From NCBI GenBank assembly GCA_023023105.1, contig CP083824.1, positions 3,224,001 through 3,288,000 on the forward strand: DNA of 64,000 nucleotides. Direction: 5' to 3'. Shown here in pieces: positions 1 through 9,913 of this stretch; position 1 is the first letter of the stretch, and the number at the start of each line of letters is the position of its first letter. The DNA is from Enterobacter ludwigii. Lineage in GTDB: Bacteria; Pseudomonadota; Gammaproteobacteria; Enterobacterales; Enterobacteriaceae. Both the position numbers and the translations under genes were made by a program. Below the pieces are notes generated by a model, which saw only the letters and a list, made by a program, of their open reading frames with translations, was not told the origin of the DNA and ran no database searches.

Positions 1-81
1 TTTCTGCGGAATGGCTGCGAATGCCGCGGTGGCGCTGGAAAAAGCCAGTACCAGAGATAGTGATAACACGAGTTTTTTCAT
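1..81 (-). CDS. hisJ: Histidine ABC transporter periplasmic binding protein HisJ, N-terminal part only
   Basis: Only the first 27 codons lie in the window; the gene continues beyond base 1. The visible product begins MKKLVLSLSLVLAFSS and ends with a signal peptide AxA site just before AIPQ, the HisJ start known from E. coli and Salmonella. HisJ binds L-histidine in the periplasm and delivers it to the HisQMP permease. Its position directly downstream of argT on the same strand is the conserved argT-hisJQMP order. Identification rests on the signal peptide and on context. Confidence 0.88.
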   Translation of the reverse strand, partial: MKKLVLSLSLVLAFSSATAAFAAIPQK

Positions 82-271
82 ATCTGTCCTCAACAAACTG
101 TCTTCATACGGGATTTTTACGACGACGGGGTGGTGCTAATGTGCCATCAATCCCCTCTGACAGGCAAAGATTAATGCCCTTCAGCTGGGATTTTTTGCAT
201 TATAAATGCGTAAGTATGCACAAAGCGATCCAATACAGTGCAACAAATGCACTGCATTGGGTCAACCGCTC

Positions 272-300
272 CCGTAACGCACCTTTCTGGTGCGTTACCG
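272..300 (-). terminator. Hairpin between argT and hisJ
   Basis: An 11-12 bp perfect inverted repeat (CGTAACGCACC / GGTGCGTTACG) with a short loop lies just after the argT stop. There is no long T run, so it may act as an mRNA-stabilising or partial termination structure that lowers expression of hisJQMP relative to argT rather than as a full terminator. Confidence 0.55.
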
Positions 301-307
301 TCAGGTG

Positions 308-1090
308 TTATTCACCGTATACGTTGAAGTCGAAGTATTTCTTCGCCAGTTTGTCGTAAGTACCGTCTTTACGCAGCTCTGCGAACGCTTTGTCAAAGGC
401 GGCTTTCAGCTCGGTATCATCCTTACGCAGGCCAATACCGGTACCGTCACCAAAGTACTTTTTGTCCTTCACTGACGGGCCTGCAAACGCGTAGTCTTTA
501 CCCGCAGGTTGCTTCAGGAAGCCTTCGCTTGCGGCCACTTCATCCTGGAATGCCGCATCCAGACGACCTGCTGCCAGGTCAGAATAAATCAAATCCTGGT
601 TCTGGTACGCGACGACGTCTACGCCCTTCTCACGCCAGTTTGCATTGGCGTAACCTTCCTGAGTTGACCCCTGAAGCACACCGACATGCTTGCCTTTCAG
701 CGAGTCAATGGTTGGCTTGATAGGGGAACCTTTCTGCGCAATCAGGCGAGAATCCGCAGCGTAGAGCTTGTCAGAGAAGGCAATCTCCTGCTGACGTTTT
801 TCGGTGATGGAGAGAGAAGAGATAATGGCGTCGATTTTCTTGGCTTTCAGCGACGGGATTAACGCGTCAAAGTCGCTGCCCACCCATGTGCATTTCACCG
901 CAATGCGTTTGCACATCTCATTTCCCAGATCGATATCAAACCCCACGAAATCGCCTTTCGCATCTTTGGAAGAGAATGGCGCGTAGGTTGCGTCTGTACC
1001 GATACGAACTGTCTGTGGAAGCGCTGCGTAGCTACCTGCTGCCGCACTTAACCCCACGAGCAAAGACAGAGCCAGAACCGTCTTCTTCAT
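308..1090 (-). CDS. argT: Lysine/arginine/ornithine-binding periplasmic protein ArgT
   Basis: 260 residues, the usual length of LAO-binding proteins. Residues 1-22 are a signal peptide (lysines, hydrophobic core, cleavage after GSYA) and the rest is a type-2 periplasmic solute-binding fold (SBP_bac_3). Segments such as [21 protein letters not shown] and [15 protein letters not shown] are hallmarks of the ArgT/HisJ pair. The protein captures lysine, arginine and ornithine and docks on the HisQMP inner-membrane permease, sharing it with HisJ. The gene is the first of the argT-hisJQMP cluster and is preceded by a sigma54-like promoter (1158-1173), consistent with the known nitrogen control of argT. 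Confidence 0.97.
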   Translation of the reverse strand: MKKTVLALSLLVGLSAAAGSYAALPQTVRIGTDATYAPFSSKDAKGDFVGFDIDLGNEMCKRIAVKCTWVGSDFDALIPSLKAKKIDAIISSLSITEKRQQEIAFSDKLYAADSRLIAQKGSPIKPTIDSLKGKHVGVLQGSTQEGYANANWREKGVDVVAYQNQDLIYSDLAAGRLDAAFQDEVAASEGFLKQPAGKDYAFAGPSVKDKKYFGDGTGIGLRKDDTELKAAFDKAFAELRKDGTYDKLAKKYFDFNVYGE

Positions 1091-1157
1091 ACATTTACCC
1101 TCAAGTACCGTGATTTTATTATGTATTGTGTTGTGTGTTGTGTTGCAGGCTTCATCT

Positions 1158-1173
1158 TGCAGGTCTTATGCCA
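1158..1173 (-). promoter_or_regulatory. Sigma54-type promoter of argT
   Basis: On the minus strand the sequence reads TGGCATAAGACCTGCA, matching the -24/-12 consensus TGGCAC-N5-TTGCA with correct GG/GC spacing. It lies about 70 bases upstream of the argT start. Sigma54/NtrC control of argT is established in enteric bacteria. A weak dyad at about 1229-1244 (TTCACC-N5-GGCAA on the minus strand) could be an NtrC site, but it is imperfect. Confidence 0.75.
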
Positions 1174-1381
1174 CATTGCCGTCTGGTCAAAACTTCGACG
1201 TTAAATATGTTAATAAAACGTTGCGATATTGCCTTAATGGTGAAAGATAGCAGGTCTGCCGAACGAACCGGAGAGAGAAAAAGGGAAAAAACGAATTAAA
1301 TGTCGAGGATATGATCGCCGTTGCATAATTGCCCTGAAACAGGGCAACGACTCTTTTCATGCACTCTGTTTGTGCACAGAA

Positions 1382-1951
1382 TCAGGCCCCTTGCCAGCGG
1401 GTGAAGAGGTCTTCAGGCAGGTCGATATCAAACTGATCCAGTACACGGTTAACGGTCTGGTTAATCACATCATCCAGTGAGACAGGACGATGATAAAACG
1501 CCGGCACCGGTGGCATGATCACCGCCCCCAACTCGGCGGCCTGCGTCATTAAACGCAGGTGGCCCAGATGCAGCGGCGTTTCCCGCACACAAAGAACCAG
1601 AGGGCGGCGCTCTTTCAACACCACATCTGCCGCGCGCGTCACCAGCGTGTCGGTATAGCTGTTCACAATGCCGGAGAGCGTTTTAATAGAACAGGGCAGG
1701 ATAACCATGCCGGCGGTTTTAAATGAGCCTGAGGAGATGCTGGCGGCGATATCGCGGGCATCGTGAACGACATCTGCCAGTGCCTGAACGTCACGCAGGG
1801 AGAGATCGGTTTCCAGAGAGAGAGTCTGCCGCGCCGCCTGACTCATCACCAGATGGGTTTCGACTTCCGCTACGTTACGCAGAACCTGTAACAGCCGTAC
1901 GCCGTAAATCGCGCCACTGGCACCGCTGAGCCCAACAATGAGTCGTTTCAT
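1382..1951 (-). CDS. ubiX: Flavin prenyltransferase UbiX
   Basis: 189 residues from the ATG at 1951; the frame is open 93 bases further upstream but the family starts at MKRLIVGLSGASG, so the short start is chosen. UbiX joins dimethylallyl phosphate to FMN to make prenylated FMN, the cofactor of the UbiD decarboxylase in ubiquinone synthesis. The N-terminal GLSGASGAIYG is the flavin-binding loop; the C-terminal half has the conserved PPVPAFYHRP segment. It follows purF at the end of the cvpA-purF-ubiX gene order of enteric bacteria. Confidence 0.96.
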   Translation of the reverse strand: MKRLIVGLSGASGAIYGVRLLQVLRNVAEVETHLVMSQAARQTLSLETDLSLRDVQALADVVHDARDIAASISSGSFKTAGMVILPCSIKTLSGIVNSYTDTLVTRAADVVLKERRPLVLCVRETPLHLGHLRLMTQAAELGAVIMPPVPAFYHRPVSLDDVINQTVNRVLDQFDIDLPEDLFTRWQGA

Positions 1952-2005
1952 GATTTTCGCCCTTACTGATTTCAGGGCAGACTGTGCAGGATTTTGCGGG
2001 GAGTT

Positions 2006-2033
2006 GCAAGTGAGGGCGAATACCCTCACTTGC
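2006..2033 (-). repeat. Inverted repeat between purF and ubiX
   Basis: An 11-bp perfect stem (GCAAGTGAGGG / CCCTCACTTGC) with a 6-base loop lies directly behind the purF stop. It has no T tract, so it may modulate read-through or protect the purF mRNA end rather than terminate fully. Confidence 0.55.
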
Positions 2034-2040
2034 AGAGACA

Positions 2041-3558
2041 TCAACCTTCGTTGTGCATCTCTAAACTTTCGAGATCGTTTTGCAGCTGGACGGCTTTCGC
2101 ATCGTCGTTGCGCAGCGAATCCAGATAGTCGAGGTACTTCTGGTCAACATCTTTGGTCACGTAGACGCCGTTGAACACGGAGCACTCGAACTGCTGAATC
2201 TCTGGGTTCTCAGCACGCACTGCGTCGATGAGATCGTTCAGATCCTGGAAAATCAGGCCGTCGGCACCGATGATCTGGCGAATTTCGTCCACTTCACGAC
2301 CGTGGGCAATCAGCTCGTTAGCGGTTGGCATATCAATACCATACACGTTCGGGAAGCGAATTTCTGGCGCTGCGGAAGCCAGGTAGACTTTCTTCGCACC
2401 CGCTTCGCGCGCCATCTCGATAATCTGCTCTGAGGTAGTGCCACGGACGATGGAGTCATCCACCAGCAGAACGTTTTTGTCGCGGAATTCCGCGCGGTTG
2501 GCGTTCAGCTTGCGACGCACGGACTTACGGCGCAACTGCTGGCCCGGCATGATGAAGGTGCGGCCAACGTAGCGGTTCTTCACAAAGCCCTGACGGTACG
2601 GCTTATCCAGAATGCGGGCGATTTCCAGGGCGATATCGCAGGAGGTTTCCGGGATAGGAATAACGACGTCGATGTCGAGGTCATCCCACTCGCGGGCAAT
2701 TTTCTCACCCAGCTTCGTGCCCATGTTTACGCGTGCGCTGTAGACAGAAATCTTGTCGATGAACGAGTCCGGACGCGCGAAGTACACGTATTCGAACAGG
2801 CACGGATTACTGACCGGGTTATCTGCACACTGGCGGGTAAACAGCTGACCCTTCTCAGTAATGTAGACCGCTTCACCCGGGGCTACGTTACGCAGGAATT
2901 CGAAGCCCAGGGTATCCAGCGCCACGCTCTCAGAGGCAACCATATATTCGGTACGACCATCGCCAAGGTCGCGCTTGCCGAGCACCAGGGGACGAATGCC
3001 GTTTGGATCGCGGAAGGCCACCATGCCATGACCGATGATCATCGCCACGCAGGCATATGCGCCGCGGATCTGGCGGTTTGTGGCAGCAATAGCAGCAAAA
3101 ATGTTGTCTGCTTCCAGCGGGTAGTGACGGAAATTATCCAGCTCGCTGGCGAACACATTGAGCAGGATTTCAGAATCAGAGGTAGTGTTAATGTGGCGAC
3201 GTTTCTCTTCGAACAGCTTTTTACGCAGCTCGTGCGCGTTGGTCAGGTTGCCGTTATGGGCAAGGGTAATGCCATACGGTGAGTTGACGTAGAAAGGCTG
3301 TGCCTCAGAGGCGCTGGAACTGCCAGCAGTAGGATAACGAACGTGACCGATCCCCATATTACCTTGCAGACGCTGCATATGGCGGGCTTCAAACACATCG
3401 TTTACCAGGCCATTCGCCTTACGTAAACGGAAGCAGTTGTTTGCATCAATGGTGATGATACCCGCAGCATCCTGCCCACGGTGCTGAAGCACCGTTAACG
3501 CGTCATAAATCGACTGGTTTACCGGCATGAAACCGGCGATACCGACAATACCGCACAT
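2041..3558 (-). CDS. purF: Amidophosphoribosyltransferase PurF
   Basis: 505 residues, as in E. coli. PurF catalyses the first committed step of purine synthesis, making 5-phosphoribosylamine from PRPP and glutamine. It starts MCGIVGIAG, so after Met removal Cys1 is the class-II glutaminase nucleophile; [11 protein letters not shown] and AHNGNLTNA belong to this N-terminal nucleophile domain. The second half is the phosphoribosyltransferase domain with the PRPP loop [13 protein letters not shown]. It lies 33 bases downstream of cvpA and is expected to be co-transcribed from the PurR-controlled promoter upstream of cvpA. Confidence 0.98.
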   Translation of the reverse strand: MCGIVGIAGFMPVNQSIYDALTVLQHRGQDAAGIITIDANNCFRLRKANGLVNDVFEARHMQRLQGNMGIGHVRYPTAGSSSASEAQPFYVNSPYGITLAHNGNLTNAHELRKKLFEEKRRHINTTSDSEILLNVFASELDNFRHYPLEADNIFAAIAATNRQIRGAYACVAMIIGHGMVAFRDPNGIRPLVLGKRDLGDGRTEYMVASESVALDTLGFEFLRNVAPGEAVYITEKGQLFTRQCADNPVSNPCLFEYVYFARPDSFIDKISVYSARVNMGTKLGEKIAREWDDLDIDVVIPIPETSCDIALEIARILDKPYRQGFVKNRYVGRTFIMPGQQLRRKSVRRKLNANRAEFRDKNVLLVDDSIVRGTTSEQIIEMAREAGAKKVYLASAAPEIRFPNVYGIDMPTANELIAHGREVDEIRQIIGADGLIFQDLNDLIDAVRAENPEIQQFECSVFNGVYVTKDVDQKYLDYLDSLRNDDAKAVQLQNDLESLEMHNEG

Positions 3559-3591
3559 TCGTCTTTTCCTCGTTAAGCCACATCTCAGGGT

Positions 3592-4080
3592 TTATGCCCT
3601 GGGCAAAAAACTCGACGAGCTTTGCAGATAGTCAAAGAACCATCTGATGATGAAGCTGAACTCTGGAATGAGCTGCGATTTCTGCCAGTCTTCACTTTTG
3701 GAGAACCCGGTGAAGGTATCCAGGAAGAACAAGATCGCGGCTACAATCAGTACGCCTCGTAATGCACCGAAACAGATCCCGAGCACCCTGTCCGTTCCTG
3801 ACAGACCGGTTTTCTCGACCAGCTGACCTATCACGTAATTCACGATAGCGCCGACAATCAGCGTCGCGATAAACAGCACCGCGATAGCGATTCCATTTCG
3901 GACCAGTTCATCTTCAAAGCCCGTGAACCAGACAGACAGGTAAGTGTAGTAATGACTGGCAACAAAGAAAGCACAACCCCATGTCACCAGCGATAACGCT
4001 TCACGAACAAAGCCACGGATCAGGCTAACCAGACAGGAAAAACCAATCACCGCAATGATGGCGTAATCAATCCAGACCAT
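3592..4080 (-). CDS. cvpA: Colicin V production protein CvpA, inner membrane
   Basis: 162 residues from the ATG at 4080; an upstream in-frame extension of 41 codons crosses the PurR box and is rejected. Four hydrophobic segments (around residues 5-25, 30-50, 64-86 and 101-122) predict a polytopic inner-membrane protein, and the start MVWIDYAIIAVIGF is that of E. coli CvpA. It is required for colicin V export and is linked to envelope stress tolerance; its biochemical activity is unknown. First gene of the cvpA-purF unit. Confidence 0.96.
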   Translation of the reverse strand: MVWIDYAIIAVIGFSCLVSLIRGFVREALSLVTWGCAFFVASHYYTYLSVWFTGFEDELVRNGIAIAVLFIATLIVGAIVNYVIGQLVEKTGLSGTDRVLGICFGALRGVLIVAAILFFLDTFTGFSKSEDWQKSQLIPEFSFIIRWFFDYLQSSSSFLPRA

Positions 4081-4136
4081 ATGTGTCCCACGATTTAACG
4101 CCCTGTCATCCAGTTCGGGGCGAATTCTAACAGAAA

Positions 4137-4152
4137 AAGAAAACGTTTGCGT
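4137..4152 (-). promoter_or_regulatory. PurR operator of cvpA-purF
   Basis: The minus strand reads ACGCAAACGTTTTCTT, matching the PurR palindrome with its central CG. It lies 57-72 bases upstream of the cvpA start. PurR repression of this operon with hypoxanthine or guanine as corepressor is established in E. coli. Confidence 0.88.
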
Positions 4153-4245
4153 AGGGATTTCCTTCCCGCGCGTAAATAAAAAAGGCGCTGAAAAAATGTT
4201 CAACGCCGTGGCCTATCGCCTCTCTCTTTCAGGAGCAGGTCGTAC

Positions 4246-4944
4246 TTAGTTAGCGCTGTAGCTCATCACTACACCACTCAGACCGGAGATCTGCTTCAGC
4301 TCGCCGAGCGAACCTTTCAGTTTGTCTTTAGACGCCTCTGGCCCCACGAGGATACGGGTAATTTTACCCTGCACCGGCGTGGAAGGTGAAGTGTAAACAC
4401 GATACCCCGCACTGCGCAGTTTCCCCACCACCTCATTGACTTTATCCGCATTTTTCAGCGCACCAAGCTGCACAACGTAAGCTTTGCCCGTTGGGGCTGC
4501 GGCTTCTTGCTGAGCCGGTTTCGCTGGTGGAGCTGTCTCTGAAGCAGCGGCCAGCTGTTCTGCTGTCTTATCGCGCTGTGGTTTCGGCTGTGGTTTGTCG
4601 ACCGGCTTCGGTTTTTCAACAGGTTTAGGCTGCTCTACCGGCACTGGGTCGATCTCATTGTTGCTTGTTGCCGCCAGACGGGACGGGTCGAGCGACGGTG
4701 CTGCAGCATCGCCCGCACGAACCTCTTCTGCCGCACCTTCCGGTGGTTGAGCAGGAAGTGCTTGCGTCGCCGCAGGCAGCATATCCGGCTCATCGCGGTC
4801 ACCCGGTTTAGGGACCAGCGGAATAGCGGCAAACTCATCCTGATAATGCTTTTTCTGCCCGTCGAGCAGACCCGGGAGGATAATCACCCCGAGCGCGACC
4901 AGCACAATGGTTCCTGTTAAACGGTTCTGAAACTTACTCGCCAC
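4246..4944 (-). CDS. dedD: Cell division protein DedD (SPOR domain)
   Basis: 232 residues. A short cytoplasmic start is followed by one membrane span (about residues 11-27), a long Pro/Lys/Glu-rich periplasmic linker containing repeated VEKPKPV-like units, and a C-terminal SPOR domain (about 152-230) starting at AYVVQLGALKN. SPOR domains bind denuded glycan strands at the division septum; DedD helps activate septal peptidoglycan synthesis. The start overlaps the end of folC by 11 bases, so the two are translationally close. It is slightly longer than E. coli DedD (220), with the difference in the linker. Confidence 0.95.
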   Translation of the reverse strand: MASKFQNRLTGTIVLVALGVIILPGLLDGQKKHYQDEFAAIPLVPKPGDRDEPDMLPAATQALPAQPPEGAAEEVRAGDAAAPSLDPSRLAATSNNEIDPVPVEQPKPVEKPKPVDKPQPKPQRDKTAEQLAAASETAPPAKPAQQEAAAPTGKAYVVQLGALKNADKVNEVVGKLRSAGYRVYTSPSTPVQGKITRILVGPEASKDKLKGSLGELKQISGLSGVVMSYSAN

Positions 4945-6202
4945 CGGTTCTCCCCGCGTCCATCACTTCCATGACATGTGCTACGGTGTGGAATGAGCCA
5001 CACACCAGCACGGTATCTTCTGGTTTAGCATCCGCCATCGCGGCATGCCAGGCCTGGGCCACGCTATTGTAGATTGCGCCTTTGCCAAGATGTTCCATCA
5101 GTTGCTCGGCTGTTGCACCACGCGGCCCCTCCAGAGGAGCACAATACCAGCTATCGACCACACTCTCCATGCAGGCCAGCGTCCCGCCGATATCTTTATC
5201 ATGAAGCATACCGATAACTGCCAGTACGCGCCCGGTTTTTGGTAACGATTTAAGACGTCCGGCAAGATAAGCCGCCGCATGTGGGTTATGAGCCACATCC
5301 AGAATGAGACGTGGTGACTCGCTGACGATCTGGAAACGCCCGGGCAGAATCGCGTTCTGTATACCATCGCGGATCGCCTGCTCGCTGACCGCGAGGCCGC
5401 TGGCGCGCAGTGCTGCCAGTGCCGTTGCCGCGTTAGGTTGTGGCACCTGCGGCAGAGGCAGGTTGTCCAGCGCGCCCTGTGCATCGCTAAAGCACCAGGC
5501 GTTGTCACGCACTTCATACTGCCAGTCAACGCCGCGGCGCAGCAGACGCGCGCCCTTCTCGTTTGCCACGTCAGCGATGGTGTGTGGCATATCCGGCTCG
5601 CCGACCACGGCGGGCTTATCTGCGCGGAAAACACCGGCCTTCTCGCGGCCAATGCTTTCACGGTCCGGTCCCAGCCAGTCGGTATGATCCAGCGCGATGC
5701 TGGTGACCACCGCCACATCTGCATCCACCATATTGGTGGCATCAAGACGCCCACCCAGTCCGACCTCAAGGATCACCACATCGAGTTGCGCCTGCTTGAA
5801 CAGCCACAGCGCCGAAAGCGTTCCGTATTCGAAATAGGTTAATGAGATCTCACCGCGCGCGGCTTCAATTTCCGCGAACGAGGTCGTATGTGCCGATTCC
5901 GGCAACTCGCTGTTCTGCACGCGAACCCGTTCGGTATAGCGTACCAGGTGTGGAGAGCTGTAAACGCCAACCTTATAACCCGCAGCCATCAGAATGGATT
6001 CCAGCGTACGGCAGGTCGTCCCTTTACCGTTGGTGCCCGCGACAGTAAAAACGAAAGGCGCAGGTTTCAGCACATCAAGACGCGCAGCGACCTGGCTTAC
6101 GCGCTCAAGGCCCATATCAATGGTTTTGCTGTGCAGGTTTTCCAGATAAGAAAGCCACGCGGCCAGGGGCGACGTGGCTTGGGGAATGCTTTTATTTTCC
6201 AT
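4934..6202 (-). CDS. folC: Dihydrofolate synthase / folylpolyglutamate synthase FolC
   Basis: 422 residues, the normal length. FolC adds glutamate to dihydropteroate and later extends the polyglutamate tail of reduced folates. The Mur-ligase fold is visible: P-loop FTVAGTNGKGTT near residue 55, LEVGLGGRLDATN, SIALDHTDWLG, and the C-terminal domain with ILDVAHNPHA. It is the first gene of the folC-dedD part of the cluster and is preceded by the accD terminator. Confidence 0.97.
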   Translation of the reverse strand: MENKSIPQATSPLAAWLSYLENLHSKTIDMGLERVSQVAARLDVLKPAPFVFTVAGTNGKGTTCRTLESILMAAGYKVGVYSSPHLVRYTERVRVQNSELPESAHTTSFAEIEAARGEISLTYFEYGTLSALWLFKQAQLDVVILEVGLGGRLDATNMVDADVAVVTSIALDHTDWLGPDRESIGREKAGVFRADKPAVVGEPDMPHTIADVANEKGARLLRRGVDWQYEVRDNAWCFSDAQGALDNLPLPQVPQPNAATALAALRASGLAVSEQAIRDGIQNAILPGRFQIVSESPRLILDVAHNPHAAAYLAGRLKSLPKTGRVLAVIGMLHDKDIGGTLACMESVVDSWYCAPLEGPRGATAEQLMEHLGKGAIYNSVAQAWHAAMADAKPEDTVLVCGSFHTVAHVMEVMDAGRTGGE

Positions 6203-6234
6203 GATGCCCGGTTGTCATTAACAGTTTAGAAAGC

Positions 6235-6266
6235 AAAAGGGCAGCGCCAACCGGCCCTGCCCTTTT
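6235..6266 (-). terminator. Rho-independent terminator of accD
   Basis: On the minus strand a GC-rich stem AAAAGGGCAGGGC...GCGCTGCCCTTTT, ending in a T-rich run, lies six bases behind the accD stop and before folC. Confidence 0.8.
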
Positions 6267-6272
6267 CAGTTA

Positions 6273-7178
6273 TCAGGCCTCGGGTTCCTGATCCGGTACC
6301 ACCACGCCTTCGCGCGGCTCATCCGGGTTTGGCGCTGGCAGGTTCATCAGCTTCGCCAGAATGCTCGCCAGCTTCAGGCGCATTTCCGGACGACGGACGA
6401 TCATGTCGATGGCACCTTTTTCAATGAGGAACTCACTGCGCTGGAAGCCCGGCGGCAGTTTTTCACGCACGGTCTGCTCAATAACGCGAGGACCTGCAAA
6501 GCCGATCAGCGCTTTTGGCTCAGCGATGTTCAGATCGCCCAGCATCGCGAAACTAGCGGAGACGCCACCCATGGTTGGGTCGGTCAGCACAGAGATGTAA
6601 GGCAGACCACGCTCCTGCATTTTTGCCAGTGCAGCAGAGGTTTTCGCCATCTGCATCAGAGACATCAACGCTTCCTGCATACGCGCACCGCCAGAGGCAG
6701 AGAAGCAGATCAGCGGGCAGTTGTCTTCCAGCGCCTGCTCAACGGCACGAACAAAACGCGCACCCACCACTGAACCCATTGAGCCGCCCATAAAGGAGAA
6801 CTCAAACGCAGCAGCAACAACCGGCATCTCATGCAGGGTGCCCTTCATGACGATCAGCGCGTCTTTCTCGCCGGTCTCTTTCTGTGCAGAGGCCAGACGA
6901 TCTTTGTATTTTTTGGAATCGCGGAACTTCAGCACGTCTTTTGGCTCAAGCTCGCTACCCAGTTCTACCAGAGAACCTTCGTCCAGCAGGCTATGCAGGC
7001 GGTTACGCGCCGACATACGCATGTGGTGGTCACACTTCGGACACACCTCTAGGTTGCGTTCCAGCTCTGCGCGATACAGAACCTGGCCGCAGCTATCACA
7101 CTTCGTCCATACCCCTTCAGGAATGCTCGCTTTGCGCGTTGGGGTAATGTTGCTTTTAATTCGTTCAATCCAGCTCAT
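6273..7178 (-). CDS. accD: Acetyl-CoA carboxylase carboxyltransferase subunit beta AccD
   Basis: 301 residues from [13 protein letters not shown]; an upstream 28-codon extension lacks family similarity and is rejected. With AccA it moves the carboxyl group from biotin-carboxyl carrier protein to acetyl-CoA, forming malonyl-CoA for fatty acid synthesis. A four-cysteine zinc ribbon (CDSCGQ...CPKCDHH, about residues 27-49) is followed by the crotonase-like carboxyltransferase domain with [12 protein letters not shown] and [11 protein letters not shown]. Monocistronic here, with its own terminator, between dedA and folC. Confidence 0.97.
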   Translation of the reverse strand: MSWIERIKSNITPTRKASIPEGVWTKCDSCGQVLYRAELERNLEVCPKCDHHMRMSARNRLHSLLDEGSLVELGSELEPKDVLKFRDSKKYKDRLASAQKETGEKDALIVMKGTLHEMPVVAAAFEFSFMGGSMGSVVGARFVRAVEQALEDNCPLICFSASGGARMQEALMSLMQMAKTSAALAKMQERGLPYISVLTDPTMGGVSASFAMLGDLNIAEPKALIGFAGPRVIEQTVREKLPPGFQRSEFLIEKGAIDMIVRRPEMRLKLASILAKLMNLPAPNPDEPREGVVVPDQEPEA

Positions 7179-7332
7179 TGATAACCTTTCTGCCTGAACC
7201 TGGTCGTATGCCAGTTTTGCTATAAGAGGCGAATAATGCCATTTTTGCCTCCAACAGACCATGAATGTTGCACATTAAAACATAACAGCCCGAAACTTTG
7301 GATAAAAAAGTGGTCGAACCGCCAGTGTGCAT

Positions 7333-7992
7333 TTACTTCGCTTGTTTCGCCGCCGCACGTTTGTGACGAATAATTTCAATCACGCCCGGCAGTACAGAAA
7401 GCACAATAATCGCTACAATCAGTAACTTAAGGTTTTCCTGAACCACCGGAAGATCGCCAAACAGGTAGCCTGCATAGGTAAAGAGCAGAACCCACAGCAG
7501 CGCGCCAACCACGTTGTATGCTGCAAAGTGACGATAGGACATATGTCCCATTCCCGCCACAAACGGTGCAAATGTACGCACAATAGGCACAAAACGCGCA
7601 AGGATAATGGTTTTGCCACCATGGCGTTCATAAAACGCATGGGTCTTGTCTAAATAGCTACGACGGAAAATTTTCGAGTCCGGATTACTGAAAAGCCGCT
7701 CACCAAATACTCGCCCAATCGTATAGTTGACCGCATCACCAATAATGGCGGCAATCACCATCAGCACAACCATCAGATGTACATTCAGATCATTGGTCGG
7801 TAACGCTGATAACGCCCCGGCGACGAACAGCAGCGAATCCCCGGGTAAAAACGGGGTGACGACCAGACCGGTTTCACAGAACAGAATGAGGAACAGAATA
7901 GCGTAAACCCAGACGCCATATTGCGCGACAAGCTCTGCCAGGTGAACATCAATATGCAGGATGAAATCAATCAAAAAACGAATTACGTCCAT
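7333..7992 (-). CDS. dedA: DedA-family inner membrane protein
   Basis: 219 residues, identical in length to E. coli DedA. Several hydrophobic segments and the family motif region [14 protein letters not shown] (about residues 48-61), plus [17 protein letters not shown], place it in the DedA/VTT superfamily. These proteins are lipid or undecaprenyl-phosphate transporters/scramblases needed for envelope homeostasis and proton-gradient maintenance. It is the last gene of the pdxB-usg-truA-dedA series, 28 bases after truA. Confidence 0.95.
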   Translation of the reverse strand: MDVIRFLIDFILHIDVHLAELVAQYGVWVYAILFLILFCETGLVVTPFLPGDSLLFVAGALSALPTNDLNVHLMVVLMVIAAIIGDAVNYTIGRVFGERLFSNPDSKIFRRSYLDKTHAFYERHGGKTIILARFVPIVRTFAPFVAGMGHMSYRHFAAYNVVGALLWVLLFTYAGYLFGDLPVVQENLKLLIVAIIVLSVLPGVIEIIRHKRAAAKQAK

Positions 7993-8020
7993 ATTGTTTA
8001 AGCCCTAATTGCACCTTTGT

Positions 8021-8833
8021 TTAGTCCGCTAAAAATAGCGGGCCCATTGGCGGTTTCGGCAGGTCAAACCGATCCGGATAGTCTACCGAGACCAGATACA
8101 ACCCCTCCGCTTTCGCCGTGGCTGCCGCAAGCGTTCTGTCCTTCGCTGCCAGCAGTTCAGCAATCCAGCTCTCCGGCTGGTGTCCGGCACCCACTTCCAT
8201 CAGGCTGCCCACAATATTCCGTACCATATGATGTACAAAGGCATTGGCTTTGATATCCACCACCACATAAGCGCCAAAACGGCTGACGTTTATGTGCATG
8301 ACATTACGCCACGGCGTGCGGGACTGACACTGCACCGCACGAAACGACGTAAAGTCATTCTCACCAATCAGACATTGCGCCGCACGATGCATACGTTCAG
8401 CATCAAGCGGTTCATAAAAATGCGTCACACCCTGGCTTAACACCGCTGGACGAAGACGTTGATTGTAGATGACATAACGGTAGCGACGCGCCGTGGCGCT
8501 GAAGCGCGCGTGAAAATCATTCGGCACAGCTTTCACCCAACGAACAGCAATGTCACCAGGTAAATTCGCATTTACACCCAGCGTCCAGGCAGCATCTTTA
8601 CGCACGGCTGTGGTTTCAAAGTGAACCACCTGCCCCGTGCCATGAACACCCGCGTCCGTACGGCCCGCGCACAGGACGTTAATTGGCTCGTTTGCCACCT
8701 GAGAGAGCGCTTTTTCCAGCTTCTCCTGGACGCTGCGCACCTCATTCTGACGCTGCCAGCCATAGTATTTACTGCCATCGTACTCAATACCGAGGGCAAT
8801 TTTATGAACTGGCTTTTGATCCACGTCTGACAT
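8021..8833 (-). CDS. truA: tRNA pseudouridine(38-40) synthase TruA
   Basis: 270 residues. TruA converts uridines 38, 39 and 40 of the tRNA anticodon stem-loop to pseudouridine. The catalytic-aspartate motif is [15 protein letters not shown] (near residues 56-70). [17 protein letters not shown] in the C-terminal half is also typical. The ATG overlaps the usg stop by one base, which points to translational coupling inside the pdxB-usg-truA-dedA operon. Confidence 0.97.
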   Translation of the reverse strand: MSDVDQKPVHKIALGIEYDGSKYYGWQRQNEVRSVQEKLEKALSQVANEPINVLCAGRTDAGVHGTGQVVHFETTAVRKDAAWTLGVNANLPGDIAVRWVKAVPNDFHARFSATARRYRYVIYNQRLRPAVLSQGVTHFYEPLDAERMHRAAQCLIGENDFTSFRAVQCQSRTPWRNVMHINVSRFGAYVVVDIKANAFVHHMVRNIVGSLMEVGAGHQPESWIAELLAAKDRTLAAATAKAEGLYLVSVDYPDRFDLPKPPMGPLFLAD

Positions 8834-9846
8834 CAGTACAGGTACTCCTGTACCAGTTTTTCAGCGATTTTGACCGCCATCAGCGCACCGCCGAAACGAA
8901 CGTTGTCAGCAACGGACCAGAACTGCACCTGCTCCGGCATACCGTAGTCGTTACGCACGCAGCCAACGGAAAGATGCGCGCTACCGGTGGCATCGCCCAC
9001 CTGGGTCGGGAACTCGCTCTCTTCGGAAAGCACAATGTCTTCCCCACGACCAAACGCATCGCGCGCTTCTTCTGCCGCCAGCGGACGCAGCGCTTCAAAA
9101 CCTACCATCTGCGCGTGACCGTAGAAGACCGGGGACTGCACGACGTTCGCGGAGATCATCAGGCCGTCGTCCTGCAGAATTTTACGAACTTCATCGACGA
9201 TCCGGCGCTCTTCGCGCACGGAACCCTCTCGATCGGGCAGCAATGGCAGCATGTTGAACGCCAGCTGACGACCAAAGAAATCGTCTTCGTCAATCGGGAT
9301 ACCGTTCAACAACTTCGCGCTCTGACCGGCCAGCGCATCGACGGCCTTTTTGCCATTTGCGGAGGCGGACAGCAGACTGGTGACAGTAATACGCGACAGG
9401 CCGCCGTCGTCGATAAGTGGTTTCAGAGCGGTCAGCAGCTGGCTGGTCAGGCTGTTTGGTACCGCGATGATATTGCGATTACGGTAATCAGCCAGCACAA
9501 ACGGGTTCACGTCCGGCACCACCAGCGGCACATCCGGCTCCATGGAGAACAGACCGCTCAGGTCGATCACCAGGCAGCCCGCGTTGGTCGCCTCTTCAAT
9601 GTATGCAGCAGTGGCTTCAGCACCCGCGGCGAAAAATGCCAGCTGCGCCTGCGTCCAGTCGAACGCTGCCGCATCCTGAACCATCACGGATTTACTGTTG
9701 AAACGCAGATGCTCACCCGCGCTATCGGTACGTGCCAGCGCATAGATATCGCCCACCGGGAACTGACGCTCAGCAAGGGTTTCGAGCAGGGCTTCGCCCA
9801 CGGCACCCGTGGCACCTAAAATGGCAATGTTCCAGCCTTCAGACAT
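8833..9846 (-). CDS. usg: Usg, aspartate-semialdehyde dehydrogenase-like protein, probably non-catalytic
   Basis: 337 residues with an NADP-binding Rossmann start ([17 protein letters not shown]) and the ASADH dimerisation domain. In true ASADH enzymes the catalytic cysteine sits in a PNC motif; here the equivalent segment reads AVPNSLTSQ, so the cysteine is Ser. This supports the view that Usg is a paralogue without dehydrogenase activity; its role is unknown. It lies between pdxB and truA as in E. coli, coupled to truA by a one-base overlap. Confidence 0.94.
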   Translation of the reverse strand: MSEGWNIAILGATGAVGEALLETLAERQFPVGDIYALARTDSAGEHLRFNSKSVMVQDAAAFDWTQAQLAFFAAGAEATAAYIEEATNAGCLVIDLSGLFSMEPDVPLVVPDVNPFVLADYRNRNIIAVPNSLTSQLLTALKPLIDDGGLSRITVTSLLSASANGKKAVDALAGQSAKLLNGIPIDEDDFFGRQLAFNMLPLLPDREGSVREERRIVDEVRKILQDDGLMISANVVQSPVFYGHAQMVGFEALRPLAAEEARDAFGRGEDIVLSEESEFPTQVGDATGSAHLSVGCVRNDYGMPEQVQFWSVADNVRFGGALMAVKIAEKLVQEYLY

Positions 9847-9863
9847 GGTGGTTTACTCCAGAA

Positions 9864-9900
9864 ATAAAAAAGCGTCCCTGTCGGAGTATCCGACAGGGAG
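9864..9900 (-). terminator. Terminator-like hairpin after pdxB
   Basis: A 10-bp perfect stem TCCCTGTCGG / CCGACAGGGA with a five-base loop, followed on the minus strand by GCTTTTTTATT. It lies between the pdxB stop and the usg start, so it may reduce read-through into usg-truA-dedA. Confidence 0.8.
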
Positions 9901-9913
9901 CATTAAGAAGACA

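Noticed and set aside
4560..4660. Direct repeats rich in VEKPKP codons in dedD looked like a tandem repeat
   Set aside because: This is the normal low-complexity Pro/Lys linker of DedD, not a separate repeat element.
5304..5842. Two overlapping frames on the plus strand
   Set aside because: Opposite folC; no start signals and no similarity to known proteins.
8683..9819. 378-codon open frame on the plus strand
   Set aside because: It lies opposite truA and usg, both clear genes; long antisense frames are common opposite GC-rich coding sequence, and the predicted peptide has no recognisable family features.
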